Shown here: positions 1-9,687 of the stretch, in pieces
How positions within the stretch are numbered: the stretch's first letter is position 1
Layout: every line of letters begins with the position of its first letter
DNA from: Arthrobacter sp. APC 3897
GTDB lineage: Bacteria > Actinomycetota > Actinomycetes > Actinomycetales > Micrococcaceae
NCBI RefSeq assembly: GCF_030407495.1
Contig: NZ_JASDDG010000021.1
Location: 17,074-81,073, forward strand
Length of the DNA stretch: 64,000 bases
Reading direction: 5' to 3'
Made by a program: the position numbers and the translations under genes
Notes under the pieces: model-generated
The model's database searches: none
What the model was told of the DNA's origin: nothing
Seen by the model: only the letters and a program-made list of their open reading frames with translations

Positions 1-487
1 CGGCGTGCAGCACCGGCAGGGGGCGCAGGGCCTTGGAGGCCATGGACCAGGACTCGGCCATGACGGAGAGCTCGCCGCGGCGCGAGGAGATGACTTCGCC
101 GCGGATGAATACGTGGTCACCAAGATCCACGAGCGCCTTCCAGCCGGCAAGTGACTCTTCTCCGACGACGGCCAGGCTCAGCATGGCCTGGACGCGGGTG
201 CCGTTCCCCTCCTGAAGGGTAGCGAAGCACAGCTTGCCCGTGTTGCGGATGAAGACGACGCGGCCGGTGACACCGACAATTTCACCGCTGGTCTCATCCG
301 CCTGCAGGTGTCCGAACTTTTCCCGAATCTCCTTCAGGGAGTGCGTGCGTTCCACACCCACCGGGTAGGCCTCGGCGCCGCCGGCAATGAGACGCGCCCG
401 CTTCTCTGCACGGATGCGCATCTGCTCGGACGTGTCGGCTGCTTCGGGAACGGGAGTGGATCCGGGAACGGAGTTAGATGTGGTCAC
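1..487 (-). CDS. lysS: Lysine--tRNA ligase, class II (N-terminal part; gene runs off the window)
   Basis: This gene would charge tRNA-Lys with lysine in the cytoplasm. Only the first 162 codons are inside the window. After a Ser/Pro-rich leader of about 20 residues come the helix with QMRIRAEKRARL and the AYPVGVERTH segment. From about residue 55 follows the OB-fold anticodon-binding domain (GEIVGVTGRVVFIRNTGKL), the usual start of bacterial class II LysRS. The catalytic domain lies outside. The chosen start is GTG at 487, because the frame opens there behind an AAGGGT stretch and gives the expected N-terminus. It lies 81 bp downstream of panC on the same strand, an order I associate with actinobacteria. 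Confidence 0.9.
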   Translation of the reverse strand, partial: MTTSNSVPGSTPVPEAADTSEQMRIRAEKRARLIAGGAEAYPVGVERTHSLKEIREKFGHLQADETSGEIVGVTGRVVFIRNTGKLCFATLQEGNGTRVQAMLSLAVVGEESLAGWKALVDLGDHVFIRGEVISSRRGELSVMAESWSMASKALRPLPVLHA

Positions 488-568
488 ACCCTTAAGTTTA
501 CAGAGCCGCACAGCTTGGGTTTACGGCCGGCACCCAGCTTGTTCGCGGCGGGCGCACAGCAGGATGGT

Positions 569-1525
569 TTAGCTGTTTCCAGAGAGCTCCAGCGGAAGGT
601 TGTCGATCAGGCGCACGGAGCCAACCTGCGCCGCCAGGAGCGCCAGCGCCGGTCTGTCCAGCGGACGGTCCAGGGACGCGAGCGGCTGCAGTGTCTGCGG
701 ATCCACAATGTCGAAGTAATCCAGTTTCACCAGCGGCTCCGCTTCCACCAGGGCGACGGCGGCAGCCAGGTCCGGGGGCGCGCCGGCCGAGACCCGGTCC
801 CGCAGGGCAAACAGGGCGCGGGAAAGCACCGTTGCGGCGCGGCGGTGCTCCGGGTCCAGGAACACATTGCGGCTGGATTCAGCCAGTCCGTCCGGCGCCC
901 GGACAACGGGAACGGCTTTGATGTCCGCGTCGAAGCTCAGGTCCGCCGCCATCCGGCGGATCAGCGCCAGCTGCTGGGCATCCTTTTGTCCGAAGTAGGC
1001 CCGGTAGCGGACCGGGGTCCCGCCTGCCGCGGCGGGGGACGCGGTGGGGGACGCATAGTGCAGGAGCTTGGCCACCACGGTCAGCACGCCGTCAAAATGC
1101 CCGGGCCGCGAGGCACCCTCGTAGCGTGCCCCTAGTTCTCCGGAGCTCACCCGCACGAGCGGCGGTCCCCCCGGATACACCTCCTCCTCGGCGGGTGCGA
1201 AGACCAGGTCCACGCCGGCGTCGCCCAGCAGTTTTAGATCCGCTTCGAGGGTGCGCGGATACCGGCGCAGGTCCTCGGGATCGTTGAACTGCAGCGGATT
1301 GACGAACACCGTGGCAACGACGACGTCGTTCTCGGCCCGCGCCGCGTCCATCATGGAGCGGTGGCCCTGGTGCAGGGCACCCATGGTGGGGACCAGACCC
1401 AAACTCAAGGGACGCTGCCCGGTGGCGTTTCCGGCGTCGGCCCCGGCCCCGCCCTTTGACGCGAGCGCCTCAGCGATGGCAGATTTCAGTTCCGCTGCGG
1501 TGCGCAGCAGCCGCGGCGTGCTCAC
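569..1525 (-). CDS. panC: Pantothenate synthetase (pantoate--beta-alanine ligase)
   Basis: The enzyme joins pantoate and beta-alanine with ATP to make pantothenate, the coenzyme A precursor. The 318-residue product has [10 protein letters not shown] (nucleotidylyltransferase HxGH motif) near residue 46, VFVNPLQF, then [10 protein letters not shown] and SSRN, all PanC signatures. The length is slightly above the usual 280-300 because of a Gly/Ala-rich insert near residues 24-38 and another near 150 ([11 protein letters not shown]). Its ATG overlaps the stop of the upstream reductase-like gene by 4 bp (ATGA). Since that neighbour belongs to a family suspected of reducing ketopantoate, the pair may form a pantothenate unit. 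Confidence 0.95.
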   Translation of the reverse strand: MSTPRLLRTAAELKSAIAEALASKGGAGADAGNATGQRPLSLGLVPTMGALHQGHRSMMDAARAENDVVVATVFVNPLQFNDPEDLRRYPRTLEADLKLLGDAGVDLVFAPAEEEVYPGGPPLVRVSSGELGARYEGASRPGHFDGVLTVVAKLLHYASPTASPAAAGGTPVRYRAYFGQKDAQQLALIRRMAADLSFDADIKAVPVVRAPDGLAESSRNVFLDPEHRRAATVLSRALFALRDRVSAGAPPDLAAAVALVEAEPLVKLDYFDIVDPQTLQPLASLDRPLDRPALALLAAQVGSVRLIDNLPLELSGNS

Positions 1526-2442
1526 TGTTCGTCCGCATCCCGGGTCAGGGCGTCAATGACGGCCTTGCCGCGGGCTTCGCTCAGCAGGCCGCGGTCCATG
1601 GCCCGCAGGGCCGTGGCCAGGGACAGGGCCCGGTAGGTATCCCGCATGTCGGCGCTGTCCCCGGCGGACATTTCCGCCAGGTGCGCGGTCACGGTTCCGG
1701 CGTCGCCGCGGGCTACGGGTCCGGTCAGGGAATGTTCTCCGGAGGCCAGGGCGTTTTCCAGCGAAGCACGCATGAGCGGACCCAGCAGCCGGTCCGGATT
1801 CTCCACCCCGATGTCCTTCAGCAGCTGGGTGGACTGGGCTGTAATGGTGACCAGGTGGTTGGAGGCATGCGCCAGTGCCAGGTGATAGTTGACCCGGTCC
1901 GCTTCATCGATGACCACGGGTTCGGCACCCATCTCCACTACCAGGGCCTGGGCGATGGGCAGTACGGCAGCAGGGGCGGTCACGCCGAAGGAGCAGTCAG
2001 CCAGCCGGGTCAGGTCAAGGCTCATGCCGGTAAATGTCATGGCCGGATGCAGGGCCAGCCCAATGGCACCGGCCCGGCGGGCAGGTTCCAGGATCTCCGT
2101 GCCGAAGCGCCCCGATGTGTGGGCAACCAGCTGACCGGCCTGCCAGGCATTGGTGGCCGCGAGTCCGGAAACCAGCGGACCCAGGGCGTCATCCGGAACG
2201 GCAAGGAGCACCAGTTCGGAACGTTCCACAATGTCCGGGATGTCCATGACCGGTACGCCGGGCAGCAGGTTGGCCGCGCGCTCACGGCTCTCCTCGCTCA
2301 CTGCGGAAACCCCGACGACGGCGTGCTCGGCCGCGCGCAGGGCCGCACCCAGGACGGCTCCAACCCGGCCGGCGCCGATCACGCCGATACCGAGCCGGCC
2401 TCGCCGCCGTTTGTCGGCGGTGCTCATCTCAGAGCTGTTCAT
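1522..2442 (-). CDS. Rossmann-fold / DUF2520 oxidoreductase-like protein
   Basis: This 306-residue protein begins with a dinucleotide-binding Rossmann fold ([15 protein letters not shown] near residue 18). A DUF2520 C-terminal helical domain follows (LALHPAMTF, then [16 protein letters not shown]). The architecture resembles 6-phosphogluconate-dehydrogenase-like and ketopantoate-reductase-like enzymes. Position directly upstream of panC, with a 4-bp overlap, supports a role as the missing ketopantoate reductase, but that is inference from context; the substrate cannot be read from the sequence. Its start overlaps the end of the upstream PH-domain gene by 14 bp. MNSSEM is kept as the start because it lies in a tightly packed operon; M6 is an alternative. 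Confidence 0.85.
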   Translation of the reverse strand: MNSSEMSTADKRRRGRLGIGVIGAGRVGAVLGAALRAAEHAVVGVSAVSEESRERAANLLPGVPVMDIPDIVERSELVLLAVPDDALGPLVSGLAATNAWQAGQLVAHTSGRFGTEILEPARRAGAIGLALHPAMTFTGMSLDLTRLADCSFGVTAPAAVLPIAQALVVEMGAEPVVIDEADRVNYHLALAHASNHLVTITAQSTQLLKDIGVENPDRLLGPLMRASLENALASGEHSLTGPVARGDAGTVTAHLAEMSAGDSADMRDTYRALSLATALRAMDRGLLSEARGKAVIDALTRDADEQ

Positions 2443-4030
2443 GGGGGTACTCCTTGGAAACCGGTTCAGGGGAAAGGTGTGGTGAGGGCCCGGGTGCCGG
2501 GGCGCCGCCGGAGCTGTTCCACCGGCCGGTGCGGTCCCTGCGCCGGGCGTCGCGTGCCCGGACTGCCTGTTCGAGGAACAGTGTGCGCGCGTCGCCGTCG
2601 TCGATTTTCCGCACGTGCGGACGGACCGGGCCGGGGGTGGAATGCAGGATCAGGTCAGTGGTGCCAAAGCGCCGGCGGAGCGGGCCCTGCTCCAGGGCGA
2701 TGGACTGCGTGCGTTCATGCGGCACCACCGAAAGGACCCGCCAGAGCGCTCCGCTGCGGATGAGCAGTGCAGTGTCCGTCAGGGCGTAGCCGTTGCGGCG
2801 CCAGGCCAGCGGAGCAATCCAGCGGGCCCGGCGCGGCGTCGTGATGAATCCGCCGGCACCGTCCCGTCCGGTGATGCCGGCCGTAAAGACATCCACGGGG
2901 CGGTCGGTGCCAGGCTCGGGCAGGACGAGGGCGAGGACGGCAAACACTTCGGCCAGCGTCCCTGCGGGCAGGAGCTTTGTCCGGGCCTGGGTGTCGGAGG
3001 TGGTGCCGGCACCGTAGCCTGCCACATTGACCGACACGCGGTACCACCCGGTGAGCCGCCACAGCGGTGACTGTGTGACGGACACTGCCTGGATCCGGCC
3101 GGGAGGTACGGTCTGGGTGCGGGTGTCCAGCAGGCCGTAGCGCAGCCGGATGCCGTCCCGGGAGACCGAGGCGCGGAAATTGAAGGACGTGGAGAATTCG
3201 GTCCAGTATCCGCCCGCAGTGCCGAAGAGGATGGGCAGCATGATGGCCAGGCTAATCGCCTCTGAGGTGGCAACGGTGATCGCCAGGACCACGGCAATGC
3301 CGAAGAGCAGGAACAGGGTGGTGCCGGAGAGCAGGGTGGCTGCAATGACCCGTCCCGGCCGCAGTTCCAGGACGGGCTGCTCGGGTGCCTCGAGGTGACC
3401 GGGAACAAAGGTACCGCCGGCGGGGCCGGTTCCGGTCCCGCCGGGACTGTCCTCGGCGCCGGCGTCGTCGGAACCGGCTTCCGTGCCGCCTGTTGGGGGG
3501 ACAGCACCGGCCCCGGTATCGCTGCCGGCACCGGAGGCACGGCCCAGGAGCAGGGCCCGCAGCCGCTGCGCATCGTTGAGTTTCAGGTAGGCCAGCTGGA
3601 CCGCGGATTCTCCGGCGTCGGCAACCTCAAAGCGCAGTTCAGCCAGGCCGAACAGCCGCGCCAAAAGCGGCTGGACAATGTCGATGGCCTGCACCCGGTC
3701 CAGGCGGGCCTGGCGCTGTTTGCGGAACACCACGCCGGAATGGACCCGGACGTGGTCATCGGTGACCTGGTAGCGGGTGAACCACCAGGACAGGAAAAAG
3801 ATGCCGGCCAGGATCAGCAGGACCCCGGCGAGGATGCCCGCAGCAATGAGCAGGGCGGTACCGTCAAGCGGGTTTCCCGGTGCTGAGTTGTTGTCGCCGC
3901 GGAAGCCGGCGGTCTCCTCGAACCAGTTCCGGCCAATGACGAAGGCGATCGCGGCCAGTGCAATCCATCCGCGCACCAGCGGTGACACCGGATGGACGCG
4001 GGACCATTCCCCGTTGTGCGGGATGCTCAC
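2429..4030 (-). CDS. Membrane protein with bacterial PH (bPH2) domains, YdbT-like
   Basis: The 533-residue membrane protein resembles the YdbT family: hydrophobic segments near residues 12-30 and 50-75 are followed by a bPH2 domain (TRYQVTDDHVRVHSGVVFRK). Two more membrane segments come next (about 250-305), then further PH-like repeats (FRASVSRDGIRLRYGLLDTR; YALTDTALLIRSGAL). A Gly/Asp/Ala-rich acidic insert lies near residues 180-215. The start is GTG at 4030, overlapping the upstream stop as GTGA; the frame is open further upstream only through overlap with that gene. It pairs with the smaller PH protein upstream, as YdbS/YdbT do. In Bacillus such a pair gives bacteriocin resistance; the role here is unknown. 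Confidence 0.82.
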   Translation of the reverse strand: MSIPHNGEWSRVHPVSPLVRGWIALAAIAFVIGRNWFEETAGFRGDNNSAPGNPLDGTALLIAAGILAGVLLILAGIFFLSWWFTRYQVTDDHVRVHSGVVFRKQRQARLDRVQAIDIVQPLLARLFGLAELRFEVADAGESAVQLAYLKLNDAQRLRALLLGRASGAGSDTGAGAVPPTGGTEAGSDDAGAEDSPGGTGTGPAGGTFVPGHLEAPEQPVLELRPGRVIAATLLSGTTLFLLFGIAVVLAITVATSEAISLAIMLPILFGTAGGYWTEFSTSFNFRASVSRDGIRLRYGLLDTRTQTVPPGRIQAVSVTQSPLWRLTGWYRVSVNVAGYGAGTTSDTQARTKLLPAGTLAEVFAVLALVLPEPGTDRPVDVFTAGITGRDGAGGFITTPRRARWIAPLAWRRNGYALTDTALLIRSGALWRVLSVVPHERTQSIALEQGPLRRRFGTTDLILHSTPGPVRPHVRKIDDGDARTLFLEQAVRARDARRRDRTGRWNSSGGAPAPGPSPHLSPEPVSKEYPHEQL

Positions 4031-4539
4031 AGTCCGGCCAACTGCGTTTCGCCGCGTTCGGACAGGTGCTCCCGCAGCCGTGCGCCTTCGGCGGCGGGAA
4101 GGCCTGGCAGCACGGCGTTGGTGCCCGGTGCGGCAGTGTGCAGTTTGACGGAGCACAACCCGAAAGCCCGCTCAAGCGGGCCCACGGTGACGTCCACATA
4201 CTGCATCCGGCCGTACGGAACCACGAGGGTGCGCTGGAAAAAGATGCCGCGCCGCAGCAGGAAGTCCTCGTTGCGTTCCGCGTAGCAGACCGCACGGACC
4301 TGCCGCGGCAGCAGAATCCCGCGCCAGAGATACGCGGCCGCGACCACAGCGGGAAGCCCCCAGGCGAGCCAGTCCGGAACCCAGGTCCAGGCCCCGATGC
4401 TTCGCAGGATGAGGGGAAGGCAGGCCGCGGCCACTGTGAGGACGGCTTCCACCGCCCAGCCGGTGAGGCGGACCGTAAGGTACCTGGGCGAGATGTGCTC
4501 CCAGGACAGGCCGTCCGGGTCAATGGCTTCGCTAGGCAT
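4027..4539 (-). CDS. Small bacterial PH-domain (bPH2) membrane protein, YdbS-like
   Basis: The 170-residue protein has two hydrophobic segments near residues 28-65, then one bPH2 domain (AVCYAERNEDFLLRRGIFFQ, VPYGRMQYVDVTVGPLERAFG). This is the layout of the YdbS partner of YdbT-type proteins. The ATG at 4539 is used because it overlaps the DUF3180 stop by 8 bp and follows GGAG. In-frame ATGs at 4569 and 4560 and a start at 4605 also exist and would extend the N-terminus into the neighbour. Translation looks coupled to both flanking genes. The function is not established. Confidence 0.82.
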   Translation of the reverse strand: MPSEAIDPDGLSWEHISPRYLTVRLTGWAVEAVLTVAAACLPLILRSIGAWTWVPDWLAWGLPAVVAAAYLWRGILLPRQVRAVCYAERNEDFLLRRGIFFQRTLVVPYGRMQYVDVTVGPLERAFGLCSVKLHTAAPGTNAVLPGLPAAEGARLREHLSERGETQLAGL

Positions 4540-5041
4540 ATTCTCCGTCTTCCCGTTCATCTGCGTCATCCGGGCGGGCAGCGGTGCCGCGCCCGTGGGA
4601 ATCATCCGGCGGAAGCCGGCAGAAGCGTTCCACCAGGAGCCCGACGGAGATCATGAGGATCCCTCCGGCGATCATAGCCAATGATCCCCAGGTGGCCGGA
4701 TGTCCCGGACGCAGCGACCACAGCGGAAGCTGCTGGATGAAAACCCCTGCGTGCCAGCCCAGAAGCAGCGAACCGGCGTAGGCAGTGGCCTGGGCCAGGA
4801 CGAGCGTCCGGGCGGCGGCGATCGGGTTCAGCTCGCGGTCGCGCCGGCCCTGCTGCCAGCGCCGCACCCGCAGCCCGAGGACGAGCGTGGCTCCCGATAT
4901 CAGCACGACGGTCAGCAGCCCGAAGATGCTCAGGACTGCCGGGGGCAGGGAGTTGCGGGTTGCCCAGTCGTTGATCAGCCAGCCGGCAACGCCGGATGCG
5001 AGGGCAAAGACAGCCAGCCAGCGGTATCGGATGCTTCCCAC
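4532..5041 (-). CDS. DUF3180 integral membrane protein
   Basis: A 169-residue protein with four predicted membrane segments, at about residues 6-24, 34-56, 82-100 and 120-138. The C-terminus is short, charged and probably cytoplasmic (ends EREDGEYA). The pattern and the place directly after folK match the actinobacterial DUF3180 family, which has no assigned function that I know. It starts 8 bp after folK stops and overlaps the next gene, so it is co-transcribed with folate genes. Any link to folate chemistry is unproven; constant neighbourhood is the only hint. Confidence 0.85.
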   Translation of the reverse strand: MGSIRYRWLAVFALASGVAGWLINDWATRNSLPPAVLSIFGLLTVVLISGATLVLGLRVRRWQQGRRDRELNPIAAARTLVLAQATAYAGSLLLGWHAGVFIQQLPLWSLRPGHPATWGSLAMIAGGILMISVGLLVERFCRLPPDDSHGRGTAARPDDADEREDGEYA

Positions 5042-5049
5042 GGTGAGGA

Positions 5050-5547
5050 TCAGTCCCCTTCGAAGATTTCCAGGCCGGGCAGGTCTTCGGCCCTGGCCGC
5101 CAGTTCAGCCACGCGGGTACCCGAAAGCACGGCGTCCGGGTCCATCCAGGCCCAGGGCTGGAGCACAAAGGCCCGGGTCGAGGCGCGGGGATGGGGCAGG
5201 GTCAGGGTTTCGTCGTCAAGCACCGTGTCGCCGTAGGTGATGATGTCGACGTCGAGCGTCCGCGGACCCCAGCGCACCTCGCGGACGCGGTGGTGGGCGT
5301 TTTCCACCGCCTGGCAGTGCGCCAGCAGGTCATGCGGGGCGAGGTCCGTCTCCACGGATATGACGAGATTGAGGTAATCCGGCTGGTCCGGGCCCCCCAC
5401 GGGACGGGTGCGGACCACCGGGGACACCGCCTGCAGGCGCACACCGGGATGGTCAGCCAGCTGGGCGACGGCGTCGGAGAGTGTATCTCGGCTCTCACCG
5501 AGGTTGCTGCCCAGTGCCAGGACGGCGGTCACGGGAGCGGCGCTCAT
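5050..5547 (-). CDS. folK: 6-hydroxymethyl-7,8-dihydropterin pyrophosphokinase
   Basis: The enzyme transfers pyrophosphate from ATP to hydroxymethyl-dihydropterin, the step before dihydropteroate synthase. The 165-residue sequence carries ALGSNLGESRDTL at the N-terminus, then SPVVRTRPVGGPDQPDYLN, the catalytic RWGPRTLDVDIITYG loop with its Asp pair, and LPHPRASTRAFVL. All HPPK hallmarks are present and the length is normal. The ATG overlaps the folB stop as ATGA, so translation of the two is coupled. Confidence 0.96.
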   Translation of the reverse strand: MSAAPVTAVLALGSNLGESRDTLSDAVAQLADHPGVRLQAVSPVVRTRPVGGPDQPDYLNLVISVETDLAPHDLLAHCQAVENAHHRVREVRWGPRTLDVDIITYGDTVLDDETLTLPHPRASTRAFVLQPWAWMDPDAVLSGTRVAELAARAEDLPGLEIFEGD

Positions 5548-5954
5548 GACCGGCTCCGGCGGATGGTCACCGATACATCACCAAACGGAACCGTGATGGG
5601 TGCCTGCGGCTTGTGCACTGTTACTTCCACGGCCTCTACGCCCGCGAAGCCGTCCAGGACGGCCGCGGCAATACGTTCGGCCAGTGCTTCGATCAGGTTC
5701 AGGGGCTCACCGCTGATGATGGCCGCCACCTGCTCGGCAAGGATGCCGTAGTGGGCGGTCCTGGTGAGATCATCGCTGAGTCCGGCCGGCTGCAGGTCCG
5801 CATGCAGCACGAGGTCCACCACAAACGGCTGTCCGTTGCGGCGTTCCTCTTCGAAGACACCGTGGAAACCCTGCGCGGTGATCCCGGTCAGGGTGATGGT
5901 GTCGCGGACGCCGCGCACAGCGGCCTGTACGTCGTCAGTATTGGGGGTGTTCAT
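5544..5954 (-). CDS. folB: Dihydroneopterin aldolase
   Basis: FolB converts dihydroneopterin to hydroxymethyl-dihydropterin plus glycolaldehyde. The 136-residue product shows DTITLTGITAQGFHGVFEEE near residue 18, LIEALAERIAA near residue 80 and the terminal VTVHKPQAPITVPFGDVSV, matching the family. The frame stays open upstream into folP, but the ATG at 5954 is chosen because it lies 4 bp after the folP stop and gives the normal family length. It sits in the order folE-folP-folB-folK. Confidence 0.95.
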   Translation of the reverse strand: MNTPNTDDVQAAVRGVRDTITLTGITAQGFHGVFEEERRNGQPFVVDLVLHADLQPAGLSDDLTRTAHYGILAEQVAAIISGEPLNLIEALAERIAAAVLDGFAGVEAVEVTVHKPQAPITVPFGDVSVTIRRSRS

Positions 5955-5958
5955 GGGG

Positions 5959-6864
5959 TCAGCCTTTCCAGGCGGCAGCGGTCTTGACGGCGTCGATGCT
6001 GGGGCCGACGTTGTGCACGCGCACGCACCAGGCGTTGGAGAAGGCAGCCAGCGCGGTGACGGCCGCCGTGGCGCTGTCACGCTCCACCGGCGGCACCGGC
6101 TCGCCGTCACGGGTCAGCAGCGAACCCAGGAAACGTTTCCGGGAGGCACCGATCAGCACTCTGTGACCCATGGCGTTCAGGCGGTCGGCAGCGCGCAGCA
6201 GTTCCCAGTTGGCGGAACCGTCTTTGGAGAAGCCCAATCCGGGATCAATGATGATCTGCTCCGGGGCAACTCCGGCCGCGTAGAACATTTCCCGGATCTG
6301 TTCGAGTTCGGAAATAACCTCGTCAACCACCGAGTGGTAGGCCGCACGCGGATCGGCGCTGCGGACCGCGCCCCGGCTGTGCATCAGGACGTAGTGGACG
6401 CCGGTGCGGGCCACCAGTGCCGGCATTTCCGGATCGACTTCCGTGCCGGACACGTCGTTGATGAGGCAGGCGCCGGCGGCAATGGCTTTTTCCGCCGTGG
6501 AGACGTTCATGGTGTCAACGCTGACCGGGACGCCGGCACCGGCCAGGGCAGCCACCACTGGGAGGACGCGCTCCTGTTCCTCTTCGGGGCTTACCCGCAC
6601 GGAGTCGGGGCGGGTGGACTCCCCGCCCACGTCAATAATGTCGGCGCCGCCGTAATACATTTTCAATCCGGCATCGACTGCTGCGCCGGTCTCGCTGAAC
6701 CGGCCGCCGTCGCTGAAGGAATCCGGGGTGACGTTCAGGATTCCCATCACCAGTGTGCGGCCGGCGGGAAGGTCCCGGAACCGCCGCGTTGTCCCGGCCG
6801 GACGCAGGATCTTCAGCGGAGAAGTGGCCGGTCCGGTTCCAGGTGAAGCTGCGAGTGAATCCAT
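5959..6864 (-). CDS. folP: Dihydropteroate synthase
   Basis: The enzyme condenses p-aminobenzoate with hydroxymethyl-dihydropterin pyrophosphate and is the sulfonamide target. The 301-residue product contains VMGILNVTPDSFSDGG near residue 39, then DVGGESTRPDS, VSVDTMN, LINDVSGT, IIDPGLGFSKD and GASRKRFLG, in the TIM-barrel order of FolP. A 25-residue Ala/Pro-rich leader precedes the barrel. It lies 11 bp downstream of folE and 4 bp upstream of folB. I see no loss of substrate-binding residues. Confidence 0.96.
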   Translation of the reverse strand: MDSLAASPGTGPATSPLKILRPAGTTRRFRDLPAGRTLVMGILNVTPDSFSDGGRFSETGAAVDAGLKMYYGGADIIDVGGESTRPDSVRVSPEEEQERVLPVVAALAGAGVPVSVDTMNVSTAEKAIAAGACLINDVSGTEVDPEMPALVARTGVHYVLMHSRGAVRSADPRAAYHSVVDEVISELEQIREMFYAAGVAPEQIIIDPGLGFSKDGSANWELLRAADRLNAMGHRVLIGASRKRFLGSLLTRDGEPVPPVERDSATAAVTALAAFSNAWCVRVHNVGPSIDAVKTAAAWKG

Positions 6865-6875
6865 GGGCAGACTTC

Positions 6876-7493
6876 CTAACGTCCGAGGATGAGGCTCATG
6901 GCCTCGGCGCGGGTAGCCGTTTCACGCAGCTGGCCGCGCACGGCGGAGGTAACGGTCTTGGCGCCGGGCTTGCGGACCCCGCGCATGGACATGCACAGGT
7001 GTTCGCATTCAATGACGACTATGGCGCCGCGCGGGTTGAGGTTGTCCATCAAAGCTTCCACGATCTGCGTGGTCAGCCGTTCCTGGACCTGGGGGCGGCG
7101 GGCATAGACCTCCACCAGCCGGGCCAGTTTGCTGAGCCCGGTCACCAGGCCTTCCTGCGACGGGATGTAGCCAATGTGGGCAGTGCCGTGGAAGGGCACC
7201 AGGTGGTGTTCGCAGGTGGAGAAGAAGGAAATGTCCTTGACCAGCACCATCTCCTCGTGCTCGATCGCAAAGGTGGTGGCGAGCAGGTCAGCGGGGTCCT
7301 GGTGCAGCCCGGCAAAGATCTCTGCGTAGGATTTCGCCACGCGCTTGGGGGTGTCCTGCAGCCCGTCGCGGTCGGGATCCTCGCCGATCGCCAAAAGGAT
7401 CTCGCGGATCGCCTTCTCGATGCGGGGCTGGTCCACGGGGGCCGGGGGAACGGAGAGGTTCTCCATTGTCAGTTCATCGTCGAAATCCGTCAC
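6876..7493 (-). CDS. folE: GTP cyclohydrolase I (type IA)
   Basis: The enzyme opens GTP to dihydroneopterin triphosphate, the first step of folate synthesis. The 205-residue sequence has [13 protein letters not shown] near residue 45, the zinc-site loop [14 protein letters not shown] with Cys and His ligands, [10 protein letters not shown], and the second zinc Cys in [11 protein letters not shown]. The second start ATG (MENLSV) at 7466 is also possible; the first gives the longer acidic leader. It is the first fol gene after the ftsH terminator hairpin, so it may have its own promoter or rely on readthrough. Confidence 0.96.
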   Translation of the reverse strand: MTDFDDELTMENLSVPPAPVDQPRIEKAIREILLAIGEDPDRDGLQDTPKRVAKSYAEIFAGLHQDPADLLATTFAIEHEEMVLVKDISFFSTCEHHLVPFHGTAHIGYIPSQEGLVTGLSKLARLVEVYARRPQVQERLTTQIVEALMDNLNPRGAIVVIECEHLCMSMRGVRKPGAKTVTSAVRGQLRETATRAEAMSLILGR

Positions 7494-7523
7494 TGCTTGA
7501 TCCTACCGTGACTGTTCGGAACG

Positions 7524-7557
7524 ACGGCGGCCCGGCACCTCAGTGCCGGGCCGCCGT
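7524..7557 (-). terminator. Strong hairpin terminator after ftsH
   Basis: A perfect 15-bp inverted repeat (ACGGCGGCCCGGCAC and its complement) with a 4-base loop lies 7 bp after the ftsH stop and 30 bp before folE. The uridine tract is weak on the minus strand (CGTTCC follows), so termination may be partial. The ACGGCGG core recurs in other terminators of this window. Confidence 0.75.
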
Positions 7558-7563
7558 TCGCTG

Positions 7564-9678
7564 CTATCGGGTGTTCTGGTCCGGGGCGCCGGTATCGTCA
7601 GTGCGCCCGGCTGTCCCGCCCGTGCCGCCCTGGCCGGGGTGCCCGGATCCGGTGCCCCCGGGCTGCGGGAGCCCGTTGCCGGACACATCAAAGTCCTGGG
7701 GCAGGTCAGCGTCCGCAATCTGGTCCTGCGGGGAGACGGTGCCCGGATCCGGCTGCCCGTTGGCCGCCGCTTCACGGCGTTCCCTGGCGGAGACCACCGG
7801 CGGCAGGCTGTGGACCTGGCGGGTGGGCTTGGACAGCCACACTTCGCGGACGCCGCGCTTGCGCACGTCGGAGAAGACCTCGGCAATTTCAGCCTGGTTC
7901 AGCGTCTCGCGCTCCAGCAGTTCCAGGGCCAGCCGGTCCAGGACGTCCCGGTTCTCGGTCAGGATCTGGTACGCCTCATCGTGGGCGTTGTCCAGCAGGC
8001 GCCGGACTTCTTCATCCACCACGTAGGCAACCTGGTCGGAGTAGTTCCGTTCCTGGCCCATGTCCCGGCCCAGGAAGGGCTCTCCCCCGCCGGAGCCGAG
8101 CTTCACGGAACCGATCCGCTCGCTCATCCCATACTGGGTGACCATCTTCCGGGCCGTGGCAGTGGCCTTCTCGATGTCGTTGGAAGCGCCGGTGGAGGGG
8201 TCGTGGAAGACAATCTCCTCAGCAACGCGGCCGCCCATGGCATAGGCCAGCTGGTCCAGCAGTTCGTTGCGGGTCACCGAGTACTTGTCATCCTGCGGCA
8301 GCACCATGGTGTAGCCGAGGGCACGGCCGCGCGGCAGGATGGTCACCTTGGTGACCGGGTCCGTGTTCCGCAGAGCGGCCGCCACCAGGGCGTGTCCACC
8401 CTCGTGGTACGCGGTGATCTTGCGCTCGAGTTCCTTCATCACGCGGCTGCGCTTCTGCGGGCCGGCAATGACGCGGTCAATGGCTTCATCCAGTGCGCGG
8501 TCATCGATCAGCTGCGCATTGGAGCGTGCCGTCAGCAGCGCCGCTTCGTTGAGCACGTTGGCGAGGTCCGCACCGGTGAAGCCCGGAGTCTTGCGGGCCA
8601 CGGTTTCCAGGTCTATGCCCTCGGCCATCGGCTTGCCCTTGGCATGGACCTGCAGGATGTGCAGGCGGCCCTGCATGTCCGGTGCCTCGACGCCGATCTG
8701 GCGGTCGAAGCGGCCCGGCCGCAGCAGTGCGGGGTCCAGCACGTCGGGACGGTTGGTCGCGGCAATCAGGATGACGTTCGTATTGCCGTCAAAGCCGTCC
8801 ATCTCGACCAGCAGCTGGTTCAGGGTCTGCTCGCGCTCGTCGTTGCCGCCGCCCACGCCGGCGCCGCGGTGACGGCCGACGGCGTCGATCTCGTCCACAA
8901 AGATGATGGCCGGGGCGTTGGACTTGGCCTGCTCAAAGAGGTCCCGGACGCGGGAGGCACCCACACCCACGAACATTTCCACGAAGTCGGAACCGGAGAT
9001 GGAGTAGAACGGCACTCCGGCTTCGCCTGCCACCGCGCGGGCCAGCAGGGTCTTACCGGTACCGGGAGGGCCGTACAGCAGCACGCCCTTGGGGATCTTG
9101 GCGCCCACGGCCTGGAACTTGGCCGGGTCCTGCAGGAACTCCTTGATTTCGTGCAGTTCCTCCACGGCTTCGTCAGCTCCGGCGACGTCGGCGAAGGTGA
9201 CCTGCGGCATGTCCTTATTGGTCAGCTTGGCCTTGGACTTGCCGAATTTCATGACCTGCGAACCGCCGCCCTGCATGCGGGAGAGCAGGAACCAGAAGAT
9301 GACACCGATGATGATGAAGGGCAGGAACAGTCCGAGGAAGCTGGTGAACCAGTTGGTCTGCACCGGCTGGTCGGTGAAGCCGGCGGCACCGGAATCGTTG
9401 ACGGCCTCGACAATGTCATCGCCGCGGGCCGTGCCGAAGTAGAACTGGACGTTCTTGGCGGGTTCGGGGTCGTCGCCGCGCAGAGTCAGGTCAACGCGCT
9501 GTTCACCGTCATAAATCTTGGCCTGCTCAACCTTCTGGTCCTTGAGCAGCTGCAGGCCCACGCTCGTGTCCACCTGGGTTGCCCCGTTGGGGGAAAGGGT
9601 GGGAAGAATGAGCACCAAAAGGGCCAGTGCCAGGATGATCCAAATGCCCGGTCCCTTGAAGAAGTTCTTAGATTTCAT
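7564..9678 (-). CDS. ftsH: ATP-dependent zinc metalloprotease FtsH
   Basis: A membrane-bound AAA+ protease that degrades damaged or regulatory membrane and soluble proteins. The 704-residue product has membrane segments at about residues 11-28 and 114-132 around an extracytoplasmic domain. The AAA module carries Walker A GPPGTGKT (203-210), Walker B IIFVDEID (258-265) and the second region of homology [17 protein letters not shown]. The zinc-protease motif HEGGH is at 425-429. The C-terminus (about 640-704) is a Gly/Pro/Asp-rich tail ending QNTR, typical of actinobacterial FtsH. The ATG at 9678 is preceded in frame by a stop 9 bp upstream, so no longer start exists. The only good ribosome-binding site is 23 bases upstream, beyond a small hairpin. 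Confidence 0.97.
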   Translation of the reverse strand: MKSKNFFKGPGIWIILALALLVLILPTLSPNGATQVDTSVGLQLLKDQKVEQAKIYDGEQRVDLTLRGDDPEPAKNVQFYFGTARGDDIVEAVNDSGAAGFTDQPVQTNWFTSFLGLFLPFIIIGVIFWFLLSRMQGGGSQVMKFGKSKAKLTNKDMPQVTFADVAGADEAVEELHEIKEFLQDPAKFQAVGAKIPKGVLLYGPPGTGKTLLARAVAGEAGVPFYSISGSDFVEMFVGVGASRVRDLFEQAKSNAPAIIFVDEIDAVGRHRGAGVGGGNDEREQTLNQLLVEMDGFDGNTNVILIAATNRPDVLDPALLRPGRFDRQIGVEAPDMQGRLHILQVHAKGKPMAEGIDLETVARKTPGFTGADLANVLNEAALLTARSNAQLIDDRALDEAIDRVIAGPQKRSRVMKELERKITAYHEGGHALVAAALRNTDPVTKVTILPRGRALGYTMVLPQDDKYSVTRNELLDQLAYAMGGRVAEEIVFHDPSTGASNDIEKATATARKMVTQYGMSERIGSVKLGSGGGEPFLGRDMGQERNYSDQVAYVVDEEVRRLLDNAHDEAYQILTENRDVLDRLALELLERETLNQAEIAEVFSDVRKRGVREVWLSKPTRQVHSLPPVVSARERREAAANGQPDPGTVSPQDQIADADLPQDFDVSGNGLPQPGGTGSGHPGQGGTGGTAGRTDDTGAPDQNTR

Positions 9679-9687
9679 TCGTCGTCA

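Noticed and set aside
1456..2763. A 435-codon plus-strand frame opposite panC and the DUF2520 gene
   Set aside because: It crosses the boundary of two clear genes on the other strand and shows no homology.
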